Below, in pieces: positions 26,363 to 35,033 of a DNA stretch of 64,000 bases. Position 1 is the first letter of the stretch, and every line of letters begins with the position of its first letter. The DNA is from an uncultured Altererythrobacter sp. (GTDB lineage: Bacteria > Pseudomonadota > Alphaproteobacteria > Sphingomonadales > Sphingomonadaceae). Position numbers and translations under genes: made by a program. A model generated the notes under the pieces. It did no database searches and was not told the DNA's origin. It saw only the letters and a list, made by a program, of their open reading frames with translations. The stretch is taken from NCBI GenBank assembly GCA_947492235.1, contig CANLLZ010000001.1:620001-684000 (forward strand), written 5' to 3'.

Positions 26363-27478
26363 ATGTTCGAATCGACCCCCTTCTGGATGTGGATCCTTGG
26401 TTTCCTGCTGCTGCTAGGGCCGCTGATTACCGTGCACGAGCTTGGCCATTATTTGGTCGGTAAATGGTTCGGCGTGAAGGCGGAGGCGTTCTCCATCGGT
26501 TTCGGCAAAGAGGTTTGGGGCCGGACAGACAAGCACGGGACGCGGTGGAAAATATCGGCCCTGCCGCTGGGCGGTTATGTCCAGTTCAAGGGCGATATGA
26601 ATCCGGCCAGCATTCCGGGGGCAGACACCGATGACACCTTGAGCGCGAGCGAGCGCGAAGGCGCGTTTCAATATGCGGCGCTGTGGAAGCGGGCGCTGAT
26701 CGTGTTTGCCGGGCCTGCGACCAATCTGATCGTGACGCTGGCGATCTTTGCGTCGTTCAATCTCGCTTACGGGCAGGTCGAATCCTCCAACGCCATTGGC
26801 GGTTTTGCGGAAACTTCTGCGGCGCGCGATGCCGGGATGGAGGTGGGCGACAAGATCATCGCTATCGATGGCGACCCGACCCCGTCATTTCAGGATATCG
26901 GCAGCAAGGTGCTGATGTATCCGGACAAGACGGTGAACCTGACGGTCGAGCGCGATGACCGGCAGATGGAAATCCCGGTCAAGATCGCCAGCGTGGTCGA
27001 AACCGACCAGTTCGGGAATGAATCTCGCATCGGGCGGCTGGGTGTCGCCTCGGGCGCTCCGGAAATAACGTCGGTCGGCCCGGTGCAGGCACTGGTGATC
27101 GCATGGGACCAGACGATGGGTCTGGTCGATATGATGGTGACCGGGATCATCCAGATCGTTTCGGGCGACCGGTCGGTGAAAGAGCTGGGCGGGCCGATCA
27201 AGATTGCGAAATATTCCGGCGAGCAGCTCAGCCTCGGCTGGTTGGCCTTTGTGAACTTCGCGGCGCTGATATCGCTTAATTTGGCATTCATTAATCTGCT
27301 GCCAATCCCCGCTCTGGATGGTGGGCACCTCGCTTTTTATGCAGCGGAGGCCGTTCGCCGGAAACCGGTTGGTGCGCGGGGGATGGAAATGGCGTACCGG
27401 ACGGGAATGGCCCTGGTGCTGATGTTGATGTTGTTCGTCACATTCAATGATCTGGCTTCGCTCTCGCTCTTCGGGTGA
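26363..27478 (+). CDS. rseP: Site-2 intramembrane zinc metalloprotease RseP
   Basis: A 371-residue S2P protease. The zinc motif HELGH is at residues 25-29 in the first membrane segment and the second motif LDGGHL near 318. A single PDZ-like domain lies about 115-200, where E. coli has two. Four membrane segments are visible. It cleaves anti-sigma factors and signal peptide remnants in known members. The ATG directly follows the dxr stop. Confidence 0.94.
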   Translation: MFESTPFWMWILGFLLLLGPLITVHELGHYLVGKWFGVKAEAFSIGFGKEVWGRTDKHGTRWKISALPLGGYVQFKGDMNPASIPGADTDDTLSASEREGAFQYAALWKRALIVFAGPATNLIVTLAIFASFNLAYGQVESSNAIGGFAETSAARDAGMEVGDKIIAIDGDPTPSFQDIGSKVLMYPDKTVNLTVERDDRQMEIPVKIASVVETDQFGNESRIGRLGVASGAPEITSVGPVQALVIAWDQTMGLVDMMVTGIIQIVSGDRSVKELGGPIKIAKYSGEQLSLGWLAFVNFAALISLNLAFINLLPIPALDGGHLAFYAAEAVRRKPVGARGMEMAYRTGMALVLMLMLFVTFNDLASLSLFG

Positions 27479-27620
27479 GGGATCGGGGCTCAGGCAGGAC
27501 AAAAGGCGGGTCGTATCGGGTACCAGCTTCTTGATTGCGCGCACCGCATCGGGCATTGGCGACAATTGCTTCTTGTGACCGGCGAAATCACGATGGATCT
27601 GACGGCCGGACCGAAAACCT

Positions 27621-30353
27621 ATGGACGGGAATTTTTCCGAAATGAACGGCACACCGATGCGTAGCGCCATGGCCGCGCACAAAAAGGGCACTTTTGCGCT
27701 CGCCCTGCTTTCCGGCACCATTCTGGCGGGGCTGCCATCCGGCGCGCTGGCTCAGGATGCTGGCGATCCCGCCGCGTTGCCGACCGCGCAGGCTGGCCCG
27801 GAAGCGCAGAGCGGAGAGGCACCTGTTGTTCAGGCTCCGCAAGCCGATGTCATCCAGACCATTTCCGTCTCCGGCGCGCAGCGTCTGGAGCCGCAAACGA
27901 TCCTGTCCTACATCCGCATCCGTCCGGGCCAGACCTACACCGCGGCGCTGGGCGACCAGACGCTGAAGGAACTGGCGGATACCGAGCTGTTCTCCGATTT
28001 CTCGATCCGCAATGATCGCGGCGCGGTGCTCATCACGGTGGTCGAGAACCCGGTGATCAACCGGATTATTCTGGAAGGGAACGACCGGCTGGATAGCGAC
28101 AAGATCCTGCCGGAAATCAAGCTGGCGCCGCGCCAGATTTTCACCCGTTCCAAAACCCGCGCAGACGTGGCCCGTATCATCGAGCTGTACAAGCGGCAGG
28201 GGCGCTTTGCCGCCACGGTCGAGCCGAAGATTGTCGAGCTCAGCCAGAACCGTGTCGATCTGGTGTTCGAGATCAGCGAAGGGCCCAAGTCCAAGGTCCG
28301 CCAGATCAACATCATCGGCAACGAGGTGTTCGGCGACGGCACTCTGCGCGGTGAAATGGTCACCAAACAGGCGCGGCTCACCAGCTTCCTGTCGTCCAAC
28401 ACCAGCTATGACCCTGACCGTCTGGCATTCGACCAGCAGAAACTGCGCGAGTTCTACCTGACCGAGGGTTACGTCGATTTCCGCGTCGTGTCGGCTGTGG
28501 CCGAACTGACGCCGGACAAGCGCGACTTCATCATCACCTATGTGGTGGAAGAGGGCGAGAAGTACGATTTCGGCGAGGTCAGCGTCGACAGCCAGTTGCG
28601 CGACTTCTCAAGCGAAGGCCTCAGTGCCAATCTGCCGATGAAGACCGGCGATGGTTACAATGCCAAACTGGTTGAAGATACGGTCGAACAGCTGAGCGAA
28701 CTCGCCGGCACGTTCGGTTACGCATTCGCCGATGTGCAACCGGAATTCTCGCGCAATCGCGACAGCAAGACCATGGACGTCGCTTTCGTCCTGCGCGAGG
28801 CACCGCGCGTTTATGTCGAGCGGGTTGACATCAACGGCAACACGCTGACGCAGGACAAGGTGATCCGCCGCGAAATGCGGCTGGCCGAGGGCGATGCGTT
28901 CAACTCCCTGCAAGTTGCGCGTTCGACCAACCGCATCAATTCGCTGGGCTTCTTCCAGGAAAACTTCGAGATCGAGCAGAAGGAAGGCTCTGCGCCGGAC
29001 CGGATTGTTCTGGAAGCCAATGTCGAAGACCAGCCGACCGGTGAATTGCAGCTCTCCGCCGGTTTCTCCTCGATCGAGAGCTTCCTGCTGGCGGCCTCTA
29101 TCCGCGAACGCAACTTCCGTGGCCGCGGCCAGACGGTGGGCGCTTCGGTCAACTGGTCGCGTTTCTCGCGCTCTGCCGGGATCAATTTTAGCGAGCCCTA
29201 TGTGTTCGATCGGAACATCTCGATGGGCGTCGATCTGTACCGCCGCGATTTCAACAGCTTCAATTTCACCAACAACGATCGCAACACGACGTTCGAACAG
29301 ACCACCACCGGCGGTTCGATCCGCGCCGGTGTGCCGCTGACCGAGTATATGTCGCTGATCGGCAGCTACACGCTGAACCACGACAAGGTCTCGCTGGACG
29401 AGAACCAGTTCTTTGCCGACTTCGATGGCGATGGCGTGGCCACCTGTGAGCCGCTGCTGGCAGGCCGCTTCCTGTGCGACTCGCTGGGTTCGCGGACCAG
29501 CTCGATTGCCGGACTGACGCTGAATTACAACTCGCTCAACAGCCGGTTCCGCCCGACACGCGGCGAAAGCATCAGCATCACTGGCGAATATGCTGGGCTC
29601 GGCGGGTCGGTCGAATATGCCCGGATTCGCGGCAAGGCGGCGAAATACTGGTCTGTCTTCAATGGCTTTATCTTCTCGCTGCAAGGCGAGGGCGGATACA
29701 TCAAGGGCTTGGCGGATCGCGAAGGCGAGGGCGTCGACGATGTTCTGCTGACGGACCGTTTCTTCCTTGGCGAGCCGCAAATTCGCGGCTTCGACATCCG
29801 CGGTGTCGGCCCGCGCGTTCTGCGTCAGCCGATTGTCGATGATGGCGAAGGCAACCCGCTGATCATTACCGATCGCAACCGGGTGGCCGACGATGCCATT
29901 GGCGGCAACGCCTACTACCTTGGCCGCGCCGAACTGGAGATTCCGCTGGGTTCGGGCGTGCGCGAGCTGGGCCTGCGTCCTTCGCTGTTCGTCGATGTCG
30001 GCGCGCTGTGGAATGTGACCGAGCCAGTGCTGCAGAACAGCCCGTTCCCCGGTGGCCTCTCGTTCCAGCAAACCGATGGTGACGGAAACCCCATCTTCAT
30101 CGGCCCCGATGGCTCGCCCACGCTGGACCCGGCACAAACCAACGGCACCCCCAACCAGCCGCTTAACCAGACGATTGACCCGTTTCAGGAAGTCTTCCTG
30201 GGCGATTCCTCTTCGCCGCGCGTATCCGTGGGCATCGGGGTCAACTGGAACTCGCCTTTCGGTCCGTTCAGGATTGATTTTGCCCGCGTGCTTAAGAAGC
30301 AGCCGGGCGACGACACCAAAACATTGTCATTCAACGTAGGAACACAGTTCTAA
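27621..30353 (+). CDS. bamA: Outer membrane assembly factor BamA
   Basis: A 910-residue Omp85 protein. A signal peptide (AAHKKGTFALALLSG to GALAQ) is followed by an Ala/Pro linker, five POTRA domains (first starting VIQTISVSGAQRLEPQTI, last about 385-460) and a 16-strand barrel; the family VRGF-like motif appears as QIRGFDIRGVGPR. The terminal residue is Phe. It inserts beta-barrel proteins such as the TonB receptor in this window. Starts at 27,621, 27,642 and 27,657 are all possible; the latest gives a more typical signal peptide. Confidence 0.95.
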   Translation: MDGNFSEMNGTPMRSAMAAHKKGTFALALLSGTILAGLPSGALAQDAGDPAALPTAQAGPEAQSGEAPVVQAPQADVIQTISVSGAQRLEPQTILSYIRIRPGQTYTAALGDQTLKELADTELFSDFSIRNDRGAVLITVVENPVINRIILEGNDRLDSDKILPEIKLAPRQIFTRSKTRADVARIIELYKRQGRFAATVEPKIVELSQNRVDLVFEISEGPKSKVRQINIIGNEVFGDGTLRGEMVTKQARLTSFLSSNTSYDPDRLAFDQQKLREFYLTEGYVDFRVVSAVAELTPDKRDFIITYVVEEGEKYDFGEVSVDSQLRDFSSEGLSANLPMKTGDGYNAKLVEDTVEQLSELAGTFGYAFADVQPEFSRNRDSKTMDVAFVLREAPRVYVERVDINGNTLTQDKVIRREMRLAEGDAFNSLQVARSTNRINSLGFFQENFEIEQKEGSAPDRIVLEANVEDQPTGELQLSAGFSSIESFLLAASIRERNFRGRGQTVGASVNWSRFSRSAGINFSEPYVFDRNISMGVDLYRRDFNSFNFTNNDRNTTFEQTTTGGSIRAGVPLTEYMSLIGSYTLNHDKVSLDENQFFADFDGDGVATCEPLLAGRFLCDSLGSRTSSIAGLTLNYNSLNSRFRPTRGESISITGEYAGLGGSVEYARIRGKAAKYWSVFNGFIFSLQGEGGYIKGLADREGEGVDDVLLTDRFFLGEPQIRGFDIRGVGPRVLRQPIVDDGEGNPLIITDRNRVADDAIGGNAYYLGRAELEIPLGSGVRELGLRPSLFVDVGALWNVTEPVLQNSPFPGGLSFQQTDGDGNPIFIGPDGSPTLDPAQTNGTPNQPLNQTIDPFQEVFLGDSSSPRVSVGIGVNWNSPFGPFRIDFARVLKKQPGDDTKTLSFNVGTQF

Positions 30354-31027
30354 TGAAAATTCTTGCCAAAACACTCGCAGCCGCCAGCGTAGCCGCCGCC
30401 ACTGTGGCCGGTGCGCCTGCCGCAGCGCAGGTCAGCGGCATCGCCGTGAGCAGCCCGGAAGCGGTTTTCCTCCGCTCGGCTGCGCGCCAGGCCGCTTACA
30501 CCCAGATCGCCCAGACCTATGCTGCGCAAATTCAGCAGATCGGAACCATGCGTCAGGAAGCGCAGACCCTGCAGCAGAGCCTCGACACCAATGGCGATGG
30601 CCAGGTGACCGATGCCGAAGCCGCCGCCAATCAGGGCGTGACCACACAGGTTCAGCAGAAACTGCAGCAGATTGCGCAGACAGGCCAGCCGATCACGCTG
30701 GCGCAGACCTATGTGATCGAGCAGTTGTTGATGGATTACAACAACGCGCAGCAGCAGGTCATCTCGTCCAAAGGCATCCAGCTGATGCTGCCGGCTGACG
30801 GCGTGCAGTATGTGTCCGACGCTGCCGATGTCACGTCCGACATTCTCGGCGTACTGGACCAGCGTCTGCCGACTGTACAGGCCGCGCCGCCGGCAAACTG
30901 GCGTCCGCGCCGCGAATCGCTGGCTCTGCAGCAGTCACTCCAGCAGATTCTTGCCGGTCTCGCCCAGCAGCAAGCCGCACAGGCTGCCCAGCAGGGTGCC
31001 GCCGCTCCGCAGCCGACCGGCCGCTAA
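30353..31027 (+). CDS. OmpH/Skp-family periplasmic protein with an EF-hand loop
   Basis: A 224-residue exported protein (signal peptide to about APAAAQ, residue 26), with Gln/Ala-rich helices as in Skp chaperones and the usual place after bamA. Inside the first long helix, residues 78-89 read [12 protein letters not shown], a complete 12-residue EF-hand calcium loop (ligands at 1, 3, 5, 7, 9, 12; Gly at 6; Val at 8), which ordinary Skp lacks. The tail is a low-complexity QQAAQAAQQ run. Its ATG overlaps the bamA stop by one base (TAATG). Confidence 0.82.
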   Translation: MKILAKTLAAASVAAATVAGAPAAAQVSGIAVSSPEAVFLRSAARQAAYTQIAQTYAAQIQQIGTMRQEAQTLQQSLDTNGDGQVTDAEAAANQGVTTQVQQKLQQIAQTGQPITLAQTYVIEQLLMDYNNAQQQVISSKGIQLMLPADGVQYVSDAADVTSDILGVLDQRLPTVQAAPPANWRPRRESLALQQSLQQILAGLAQQQAAQAAQQGAAAPQPTGR

Positions 31028-31056
31028 GCCAGACAGAAACGGGGCAGGGGGAAACG

Positions 31057-31509
31057 ATGGACGCTGACAAGCCATATGACATCCGGCGCGTGCTGGAGGC
31101 ATTGCCGCATCGTTACCCCCTGCTGCTGGTCGACCGGGTGAAGTCGCTCGATTTGGGCGAGCGGATCCACGCGGTGAAGGGCGTGACCTTCAACGAGGAT
31201 TTCTTCCAAGGCCATTTCCCCGGCCAGCCGATCATGCCGGGCGTCCTGCAGATCGAAGCCATGGCGCAGGCCGCCGCGATCCTCGGCATCGAGACACTGG
31301 AACTGGCCGGAACCGGCAAGCTGGTGTTCTTCATGGGCATCGAGAACGCGAAGTTCCGCAAGCCGGTGACACCGGGCTGCCTGCTCGACCTGGAGGTCGA
31401 ATTCACCCAGAAACGCAGCCGTGTCTACAAGTTCAAAGGCAAGGCGAGCGTCGAAGGTGCGGTGCATAGCGAAGCCGAATTTACGGCGATGATTGCAGAT
31501 CCGAGTTAG
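31057..31509 (+). CDS. fabZ: 3-hydroxyacyl-ACP dehydratase FabZ
   Basis: A 150-residue hot-dog-fold dehydratase of fatty acid synthesis. It has [13 protein letters not shown] and the catalytic segment [20 protein letters not shown], with the active His near residue 53 and Glu near 67. In most Gram-negatives lpxD precedes it and lpxA-lpxB follow; here it follows skp directly and a repeat region comes next. Confidence 0.96.
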   Translation: MDADKPYDIRRVLEALPHRYPLLLVDRVKSLDLGERIHAVKGVTFNEDFFQGHFPGQPIMPGVLQIEAMAQAAAILGIETLELAGTGKLVFFMGIENAKFRKPVTPGCLLDLEVEFTQKRSRVYKFKGKASVEGAVHSEAEFTAMIADPS

Positions 31510-31709
31510 TTTGTTTTGACCCTGCGGGCGGGGTGCATCCGCACCCCTTGCTGCGCCGCATAAGCGGCGGCGCGCGGTCGCGCGCTGTCGTCGCCTCTCG
31601 GCGCCGAACCATTCCAAGCCAAAGAGCTTGCTGCAAAGCACGGTCCGCGTTCTAGAGCGCCGCCGAAAGCAGAGCGGGGCATGCCCAACCTAAAGCAACA
31701 CCCCAAACC

Positions 31710-31795
31710 CGTTCATCCTGAGCTTGTCGAAGGATTGCGCTTCTTTCTGACGCTTCGCCAAATTCGGGGCCCTTCGACAGGCTCAGGGCGAACGG
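31710..31795 (+). repeat. REP-like inverted repeat, copy 1
   Basis: The left arm, TTCATCCTGAGCTTGTCGAA (31,712-31,731), is the near reverse complement of the right arm, CCCTTCGACAGGCTCAGGGC (31,770-31,789). The same pair with a different spacer occurs at 43,239-43,328. It is a mobile extragenic palindrome of the kind spread by REP-associated (RAYT) transposases; none is encoded in this window. Confidence 0.85.
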
Positions 31796-31810
31796 ATATT
31801 GGGGGAGGGA

Positions 31811-31918
31811 GCCAAGCCTGGTGGCCAACCAGTGGCTTGGAATGGGCCGGGGCCTAGAGGCTCCGCAAGGCCACGCGGCCGCCCCGCAGGTGCTCGACCT
31901 GAAAGGTCGAAACAGCAC
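31811..31918 (+). ncRNA. Candidate structured RNA upstream of rpmE
   Basis: CCAAGCC-TGGT (31,812-31,822) folds on ACCA-GT-GGCTTGG (31,828-31,840) around GGCCA: 11 pairs with a two-base bulge. Further on GGTGCT-CGACCT (31,889-31,900) folds on AGGTCG-AAAC-AGCACC (31,904-31,918) around GAA. Each arm is much stronger than the neighbouring sequence. No known family was recognised (not tmRNA, RNase P or 6S by eye). It may instead belong to the adjacent repeat. A 60-codon GTG frame (31,821-32,003) runs through it. Confidence 0.3.
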
Positions 31919-32068
31919 CGAGGACGCGCTTGCGGATGCAGGTGCGAAAAGCAAACAGAGCGCGCTCGCCAACGCTTGCAATTGGGGCGCAAACCTCTAT
32001 TAGCCGCGCCTTCTCTATTCACAGCGCGTCCGGTCGGAACCGGGCACAAGCTTTAAGGACACACCGCC

Positions 32069-32293
32069 ATGAAGGCCGAAGGACATCCCGATTACCACAC
32101 CATCACGGTCAAGATGACCGATGGCACCGAATTCCAGACCCGCAGCACGTGGGGCAAGGAAGGCGACACGATGACGCTCGACATCGATCCCACCAGCCAC
32201 CCGGCATGGACCGGCGGCAAGCAGCAGATTCAGGAAGGCGGCCGCGTCGCAGCCTTCAACAAGCGCTTCGGCGGGCTCAGCCTCAAGAAGTAA
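32069..32293 (+). CDS. rpmE: 50S ribosomal protein L31
   Basis: A 74-residue L31 of the zinc-free (C-minus) type: [43 protein letters not shown] and [10 protein letters not shown]. No Cys ligands are present. It follows the REP-bearing spacer and is closed by a strong terminator. Confidence 0.95.
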   Translation: MKAEGHPDYHTITVKMTDGTEFQTRSTWGKEGDTMTLDIDPTSHPAWTGGKQQIQEGGRVAAFNKRFGGLSLKK

Positions 32294-32321
32294 GCTTCTT
32301 CAGCGTTTTGCGAAATACGGA

Positions 32322-32350
32322 AAGGGCGGTCCTGCGGGGCCGCCCTTTTT
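32322..32350 (+). terminator. Rho-independent terminator after rpmE
   Basis: AAGGGCGGTCC (32,322-32,332) pairs, with one G-T pair, with GGGCCGCCCTT (32,337-32,347), followed by a T-run. It also lies just beyond the 3' end of the convergent nuclease-like gene. Confidence 0.85.
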
Positions 32351-32355
32351 GGTTT

Positions 32356-32889
32356 TCAGCGGAGCAGAATTTTGGCTACAACGGCGGAAATATCGTTGGA
32401 GTAGCGTGACTTCGCAAGCGCGGTTGTCCGTTCTTTCAACCAATCAGGTCCAAAGAGACGCCATTGCTTCTCTGCGAACAATGCCTGCAACGGTTCGAAA
32501 TTGTCAGCCTTCACCTTCGCAGCAACCAATCCAAAATTGATCGAGCAATCAGCCGCGATGAAGTCTTTTGCGCGCAGGTCACTTCCTAGCCGATTCAGGA
32601 CGATCTGACGGGTCTTTGCCTCTTTGAAAAGCTTGTAGCGGGTGCTCTTGCTGTCAGGGTCGAGTTCCGACACAGCAACCCCGCTACTGTCCAGAAAGCT
32701 CTTGCATTCGAGAGCGAGCAGCTCGTTTCTGCCCCCGCTATATGCAACTAGATCTATTTCCCAACGTGGAGACGACGGTCGCCCGATCGCTACTTTTTCT
32801 TCTTTCGTGAGATCGACTTTCACCGAGTTCTGGACCCAGTATCCCTCTCGAAAAAACAGCTCAGATGCGAGTTGCTCAAAGGCGTCCAT
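32356..32889 (-). CDS. Orphan PD-(D/E)XK nuclease-like protein
   Basis: A 177-residue soluble protein. Glu10 in QLASELFFREGY, Asp46 in WEIDLVAY and the pair Glu61-x-Lys63 in LLALECKS reproduce the E...D...ExK layout of the PD-(D/E)XK nuclease fold. The C-terminal half, with FGPDWLKERTTAL, is not recognised. No methylase or other defence gene is adjacent, so a restriction role is not supported. Its base composition is visibly lower in GC than the genes around it, suggesting transfer. It ends 2 bases before the next gene on the same strand begins in the transcribed order, so the pair may be co-transcribed. Confidence 0.6.
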   Translation of the reverse strand: MDAFEQLASELFFREGYWVQNSVKVDLTKEEKVAIGRPSSPRWEIDLVAYSGGRNELLALECKSFLDSSGVAVSELDPDSKSTRYKLFKEAKTRQIVLNRLGSDLRAKDFIAADCSINFGLVAAKVKADNFEPLQALFAEKQWRLFGPDWLKERTTALAKSRYSNDISAVVAKILLR

Positions 32890-32890
32890 T

Positions 32891-33529
32891 TCACTCCCAC
32901 CCCCACGGTTTCTCGCGGTACCATTTCGTCAGCACATATTTCAGCCCCTTGCGAACCTTCATGCCGTGGTGGAGCGTGTTCGGGTTCACCTCGCCATCGG
33001 GGCGGCGATTGTTCCATGCCAGCAGCTTGCCGGCCTCGGGCTGGAAGCTCTTTTTCAGGACCTTGAACCGCGTCGCGCCGCCTGCCTCAACATCGTTGAG
33101 ATAGACCATGCAGGTCCAGGTCCGCTGCCCGGCGACCGAGCAGTATTTCTCCCAATCCTCGCCGTCGGGCGCGAAGTAATCGGTGTGCGCTTTGAATTCC
33201 TGCCCGACATCATAGCGCTGGCCCTGCAGAGGCTCGCCGTAGGCCGGGTCGATCCCGGTCAGCGCGTCGAGCTTTGCTTCCATCGCCTGCACCGCCGGAT
33301 GGGCTGCATCCAGATCACAAGTTTCGCTGGTGCGGAAATAATGATCGCCGTTGGCGTCCGCTAGGGTGGAGGGGCGGCGTTCGGCCTCGATCAGCGCCAT
33401 CAGCTGCGCGCACAGCTCCGGCTCCGCAAAGCCGCGCCGCTGGAAGACTTCGGCTTTGGGGAAGGGCAGCTTTTGCACGCCGCCATAGGCCAGCAGCCGC
33501 TCGCCCGAGGATTCGTTTGGTTGCAACAT
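32891..33529 (-). CDS. 2OG-Fe(II) oxygenase, prolyl 4-hydroxylase-like
   Basis: A 212-residue enzyme with the double-stranded beta-helix iron site: HxD in FKAHTDYF (His near 115), distal His in TLHHGMKV (about 182) and the 2-oxoglutarate-binding Lys in LKYVLTKWYREKPWGWE. The MVYLNDVEAGGATRF strand is typical of P4Hc proteins. ATG 33,529 is preferred over TTG 33,574. The hydroxylated target is unknown. Its stop is one base upstream of the nuclease-like gene's start. Confidence 0.88.
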   Translation of the reverse strand: MLQPNESSGERLLAYGGVQKLPFPKAEVFQRRGFAEPELCAQLMALIEAERRPSTLADANGDHYFRTSETCDLDAAHPAVQAMEAKLDALTGIDPAYGEPLQGQRYDVGQEFKAHTDYFAPDGEDWEKYCSVAGQRTWTCMVYLNDVEAGGATRFKVLKKSFQPEAGKLLAWNNRRPDGEVNPNTLHHGMKVRKGLKYVLTKWYREKPWGWE

Positions 33530-33728
33530 CGGTGTTCCAGCATCAGATATCCGGCGAGACCGTGCAAGCAGCAAAGGTAAGAATATTGCGCCTGAGCGCC
33601 GCCAGCGCAGTTTTCGCTTCCCAATCGGGGCCGCTTATGCAACAGGCTCGCCCCCGCCTGAAAGCGCCCTTGACGGGCGTGTTTACGGGCGTAACAGCCC
33701 CGCCATGCACGGCAGTTTCGGGGCATGT

Positions 33729-33806
33729 GGCGATCGTAGCTCAGTTGGTTAGAGCGCCGGTTTGTGGTACCGGAGGTCGCGGGTTCAAACCCCGTCGATC
33801 GCCCCA
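33729..33806 (+). tRNA. tRNA-His (GTG)
   Basis: The acceptor pairs GCGATCG (33,730-33,736) with CGATCGC (33,796-33,802). An encoded G at 33,729 (position -1) faces a C discriminator at 33,803, the special His-tRNA identity feature. The anticodon GTG is at 33,764-33,766 and CCA is encoded at 33,804-33,806. Confidence 0.95.
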
Positions 33807-33856
33807 TTTTTCGCTTCCGATCATGCCGCTTTCAGCACCTGCGCAGGGACGCGATA

Positions 33857-34930
33857 ATGACAGCTTTCTGGACCGAACCCGATTATGACGATCACGAGCT
33901 GGTGCAGCTCGTCCGCCATCCGGAAAGCGGGCTGACCGCGATTATTGCGCTGCATTCCACCCATCTTGGCCCCGGTGCCGGGGGCACGCGCTTCTGGCAT
34001 TATGCCGAGCCAAAGGCCGCGATGCGCGATGCGCTGCGCCTGAGCCGCGGGATGAGCTACAAGAACGCGATGGCCGGTCTGCCCATGGGCGGCGGCAAGG
34101 CTGTGATCCTGGCCGGTGCGGACAAGCGCAAGACACCTGAAATGCTCGCCGCCTTCGGTGATGCAGTAGAGGCTCTGAATGGCCGCTATGTTACGGCCGA
34201 GGATGTCGGGATCAGCGAAGACGATATGGTCGCCGTTTCGCAGCGCACCGCGCATGTCTCCGGCCTGCCGGTCGATGGCAGCGCAGGCGACAATATGGCG
34301 GGCGGCGATCCCGGACCCTTCACCGCGATGGGCATCTATCACGGCATCAAGGCGGCTGTGCGTTACAGACTGGGCAAGGACAACGTAAAGGGCGTGCATG
34401 TCGCCATCCAGGGCACCGGCAGTGTGGGCGGCGGCGTGGCCAAATTGCTCGCGCAGGATGGCGCCAAGCTGACCCTGTCGGATATCGATGAAGGCCGGGC
34501 GAAGGCACTGGCCGACGAGCTGGGCGGCGAAGTCGCTGCACCCGATGCGATCATGAGCACGTCCTGCGATGTCTTCAGCCCCAACGCGCTGGGCGCCATT
34601 CTGGACGAGGAGGGCATTGCGCGCCTCGATTGTCCGATTGTCGCCGGCGGGGCCAACAACCAGCTCGCCCGCGCGCATCACGGGGCACAGCTTGCCGAGC
34701 GCGGGATCCTGTATGCGCCGGATTATGTCATCAACGCGGGCGGGATCATCAGCGTGACGATGGAATATCTGTGCCGCTGCCACGGCGATCCATGCGACAT
34801 CAATGAAGTGCGCAAGCGTCTCGCGCTGATCCCCGGACGTCTGGAAGAAATCTGGGCGGAAAGCGATAGCAGCGGCGTGTCCTCCGATGTCGTTGCCGAC
34901 CGCATGGCGCAAAAGCTGATCGGGCGGTAA
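33857..34930 (+). CDS. Leucine/valine/phenylalanine-type amino acid dehydrogenase
   Basis: A 357-residue enzyme of the Glu/Leu/Phe/Val dehydrogenase family, which reversibly deaminates an amino acid to its 2-oxo acid with NAD. Motifs: STHLGPGAGGTRFWHY, LSRGMSYKNAMAGLPMGGGK with the catalytic Lys, AEDVGISEDDM, and the Rossmann motif VAIQGTGSVGGGVAKLL near 180-196. VAGGANNQLA and PDYVINAGGII close it. The exact substrate is unclear; leucine or other branched-chain amino acids are the best guess. The ATG at 33,857 follows AGGGACG. Confidence 0.9.
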   Translation: MTAFWTEPDYDDHELVQLVRHPESGLTAIIALHSTHLGPGAGGTRFWHYAEPKAAMRDALRLSRGMSYKNAMAGLPMGGGKAVILAGADKRKTPEMLAAFGDAVEALNGRYVTAEDVGISEDDMVAVSQRTAHVSGLPVDGSAGDNMAGGDPGPFTAMGIYHGIKAAVRYRLGKDNVKGVHVAIQGTGSVGGGVAKLLAQDGAKLTLSDIDEGRAKALADELGGEVAAPDAIMSTSCDVFSPNALGAILDEEGIARLDCPIVAGGANNQLARAHHGAQLAERGILYAPDYVINAGGIISVTMEYLCRCHGDPCDINEVRKRLALIPGRLEEIWAESDSSGVSSDVVADRMAQKLIGR

Positions 34931-35033
34931 TCGTTTGGGGCTGGAAGGCCACCCTTTGGACCGCCTTCCCACCACTGGTATCTGCCTGTAAGAGAGCCGG
35001 TAACACGCGCAATTTCCCCGCTAGAGCCCATTC

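Larger units (their letters stand above)
31510..32068. other. Intergenic region with hairpins, a REP element and a structured segment
   Basis: These 559 bases carry three perfect hairpins just after fabZ (GGGGTGC/GCACCCC at 31,530-31,547; GCCGC/GCGGC at 31,555-31,568; a 7-bp GCGCGCG/CGCGCGC at 31,570-31,585), a REP-like pair at 31,710-31,795, and a structured stretch at about 31,811-31,918. Small open frames overlap it on both strands, none convincing. A weak promoter-like pair for rpmE (TTGCAA 31,976-31,981, TATTAG 31,998-32,003, spacing 16) lies at its end. Confidence 0.6.

Noticed and set aside
31801-31990. tmRNA, 6S RNA or RNase P RNA before rpmE
   Set aside because: None of the diagnostic blocks (tRNA-like end with tag frame, or RNase P conserved cores) is present.
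31821-32003. 60-codon GTG frame before rpmE
   Set aside because: It overlaps the structured segment and the weak rpmE promoter, has no clear ribosome site, and other frames here are equally open.
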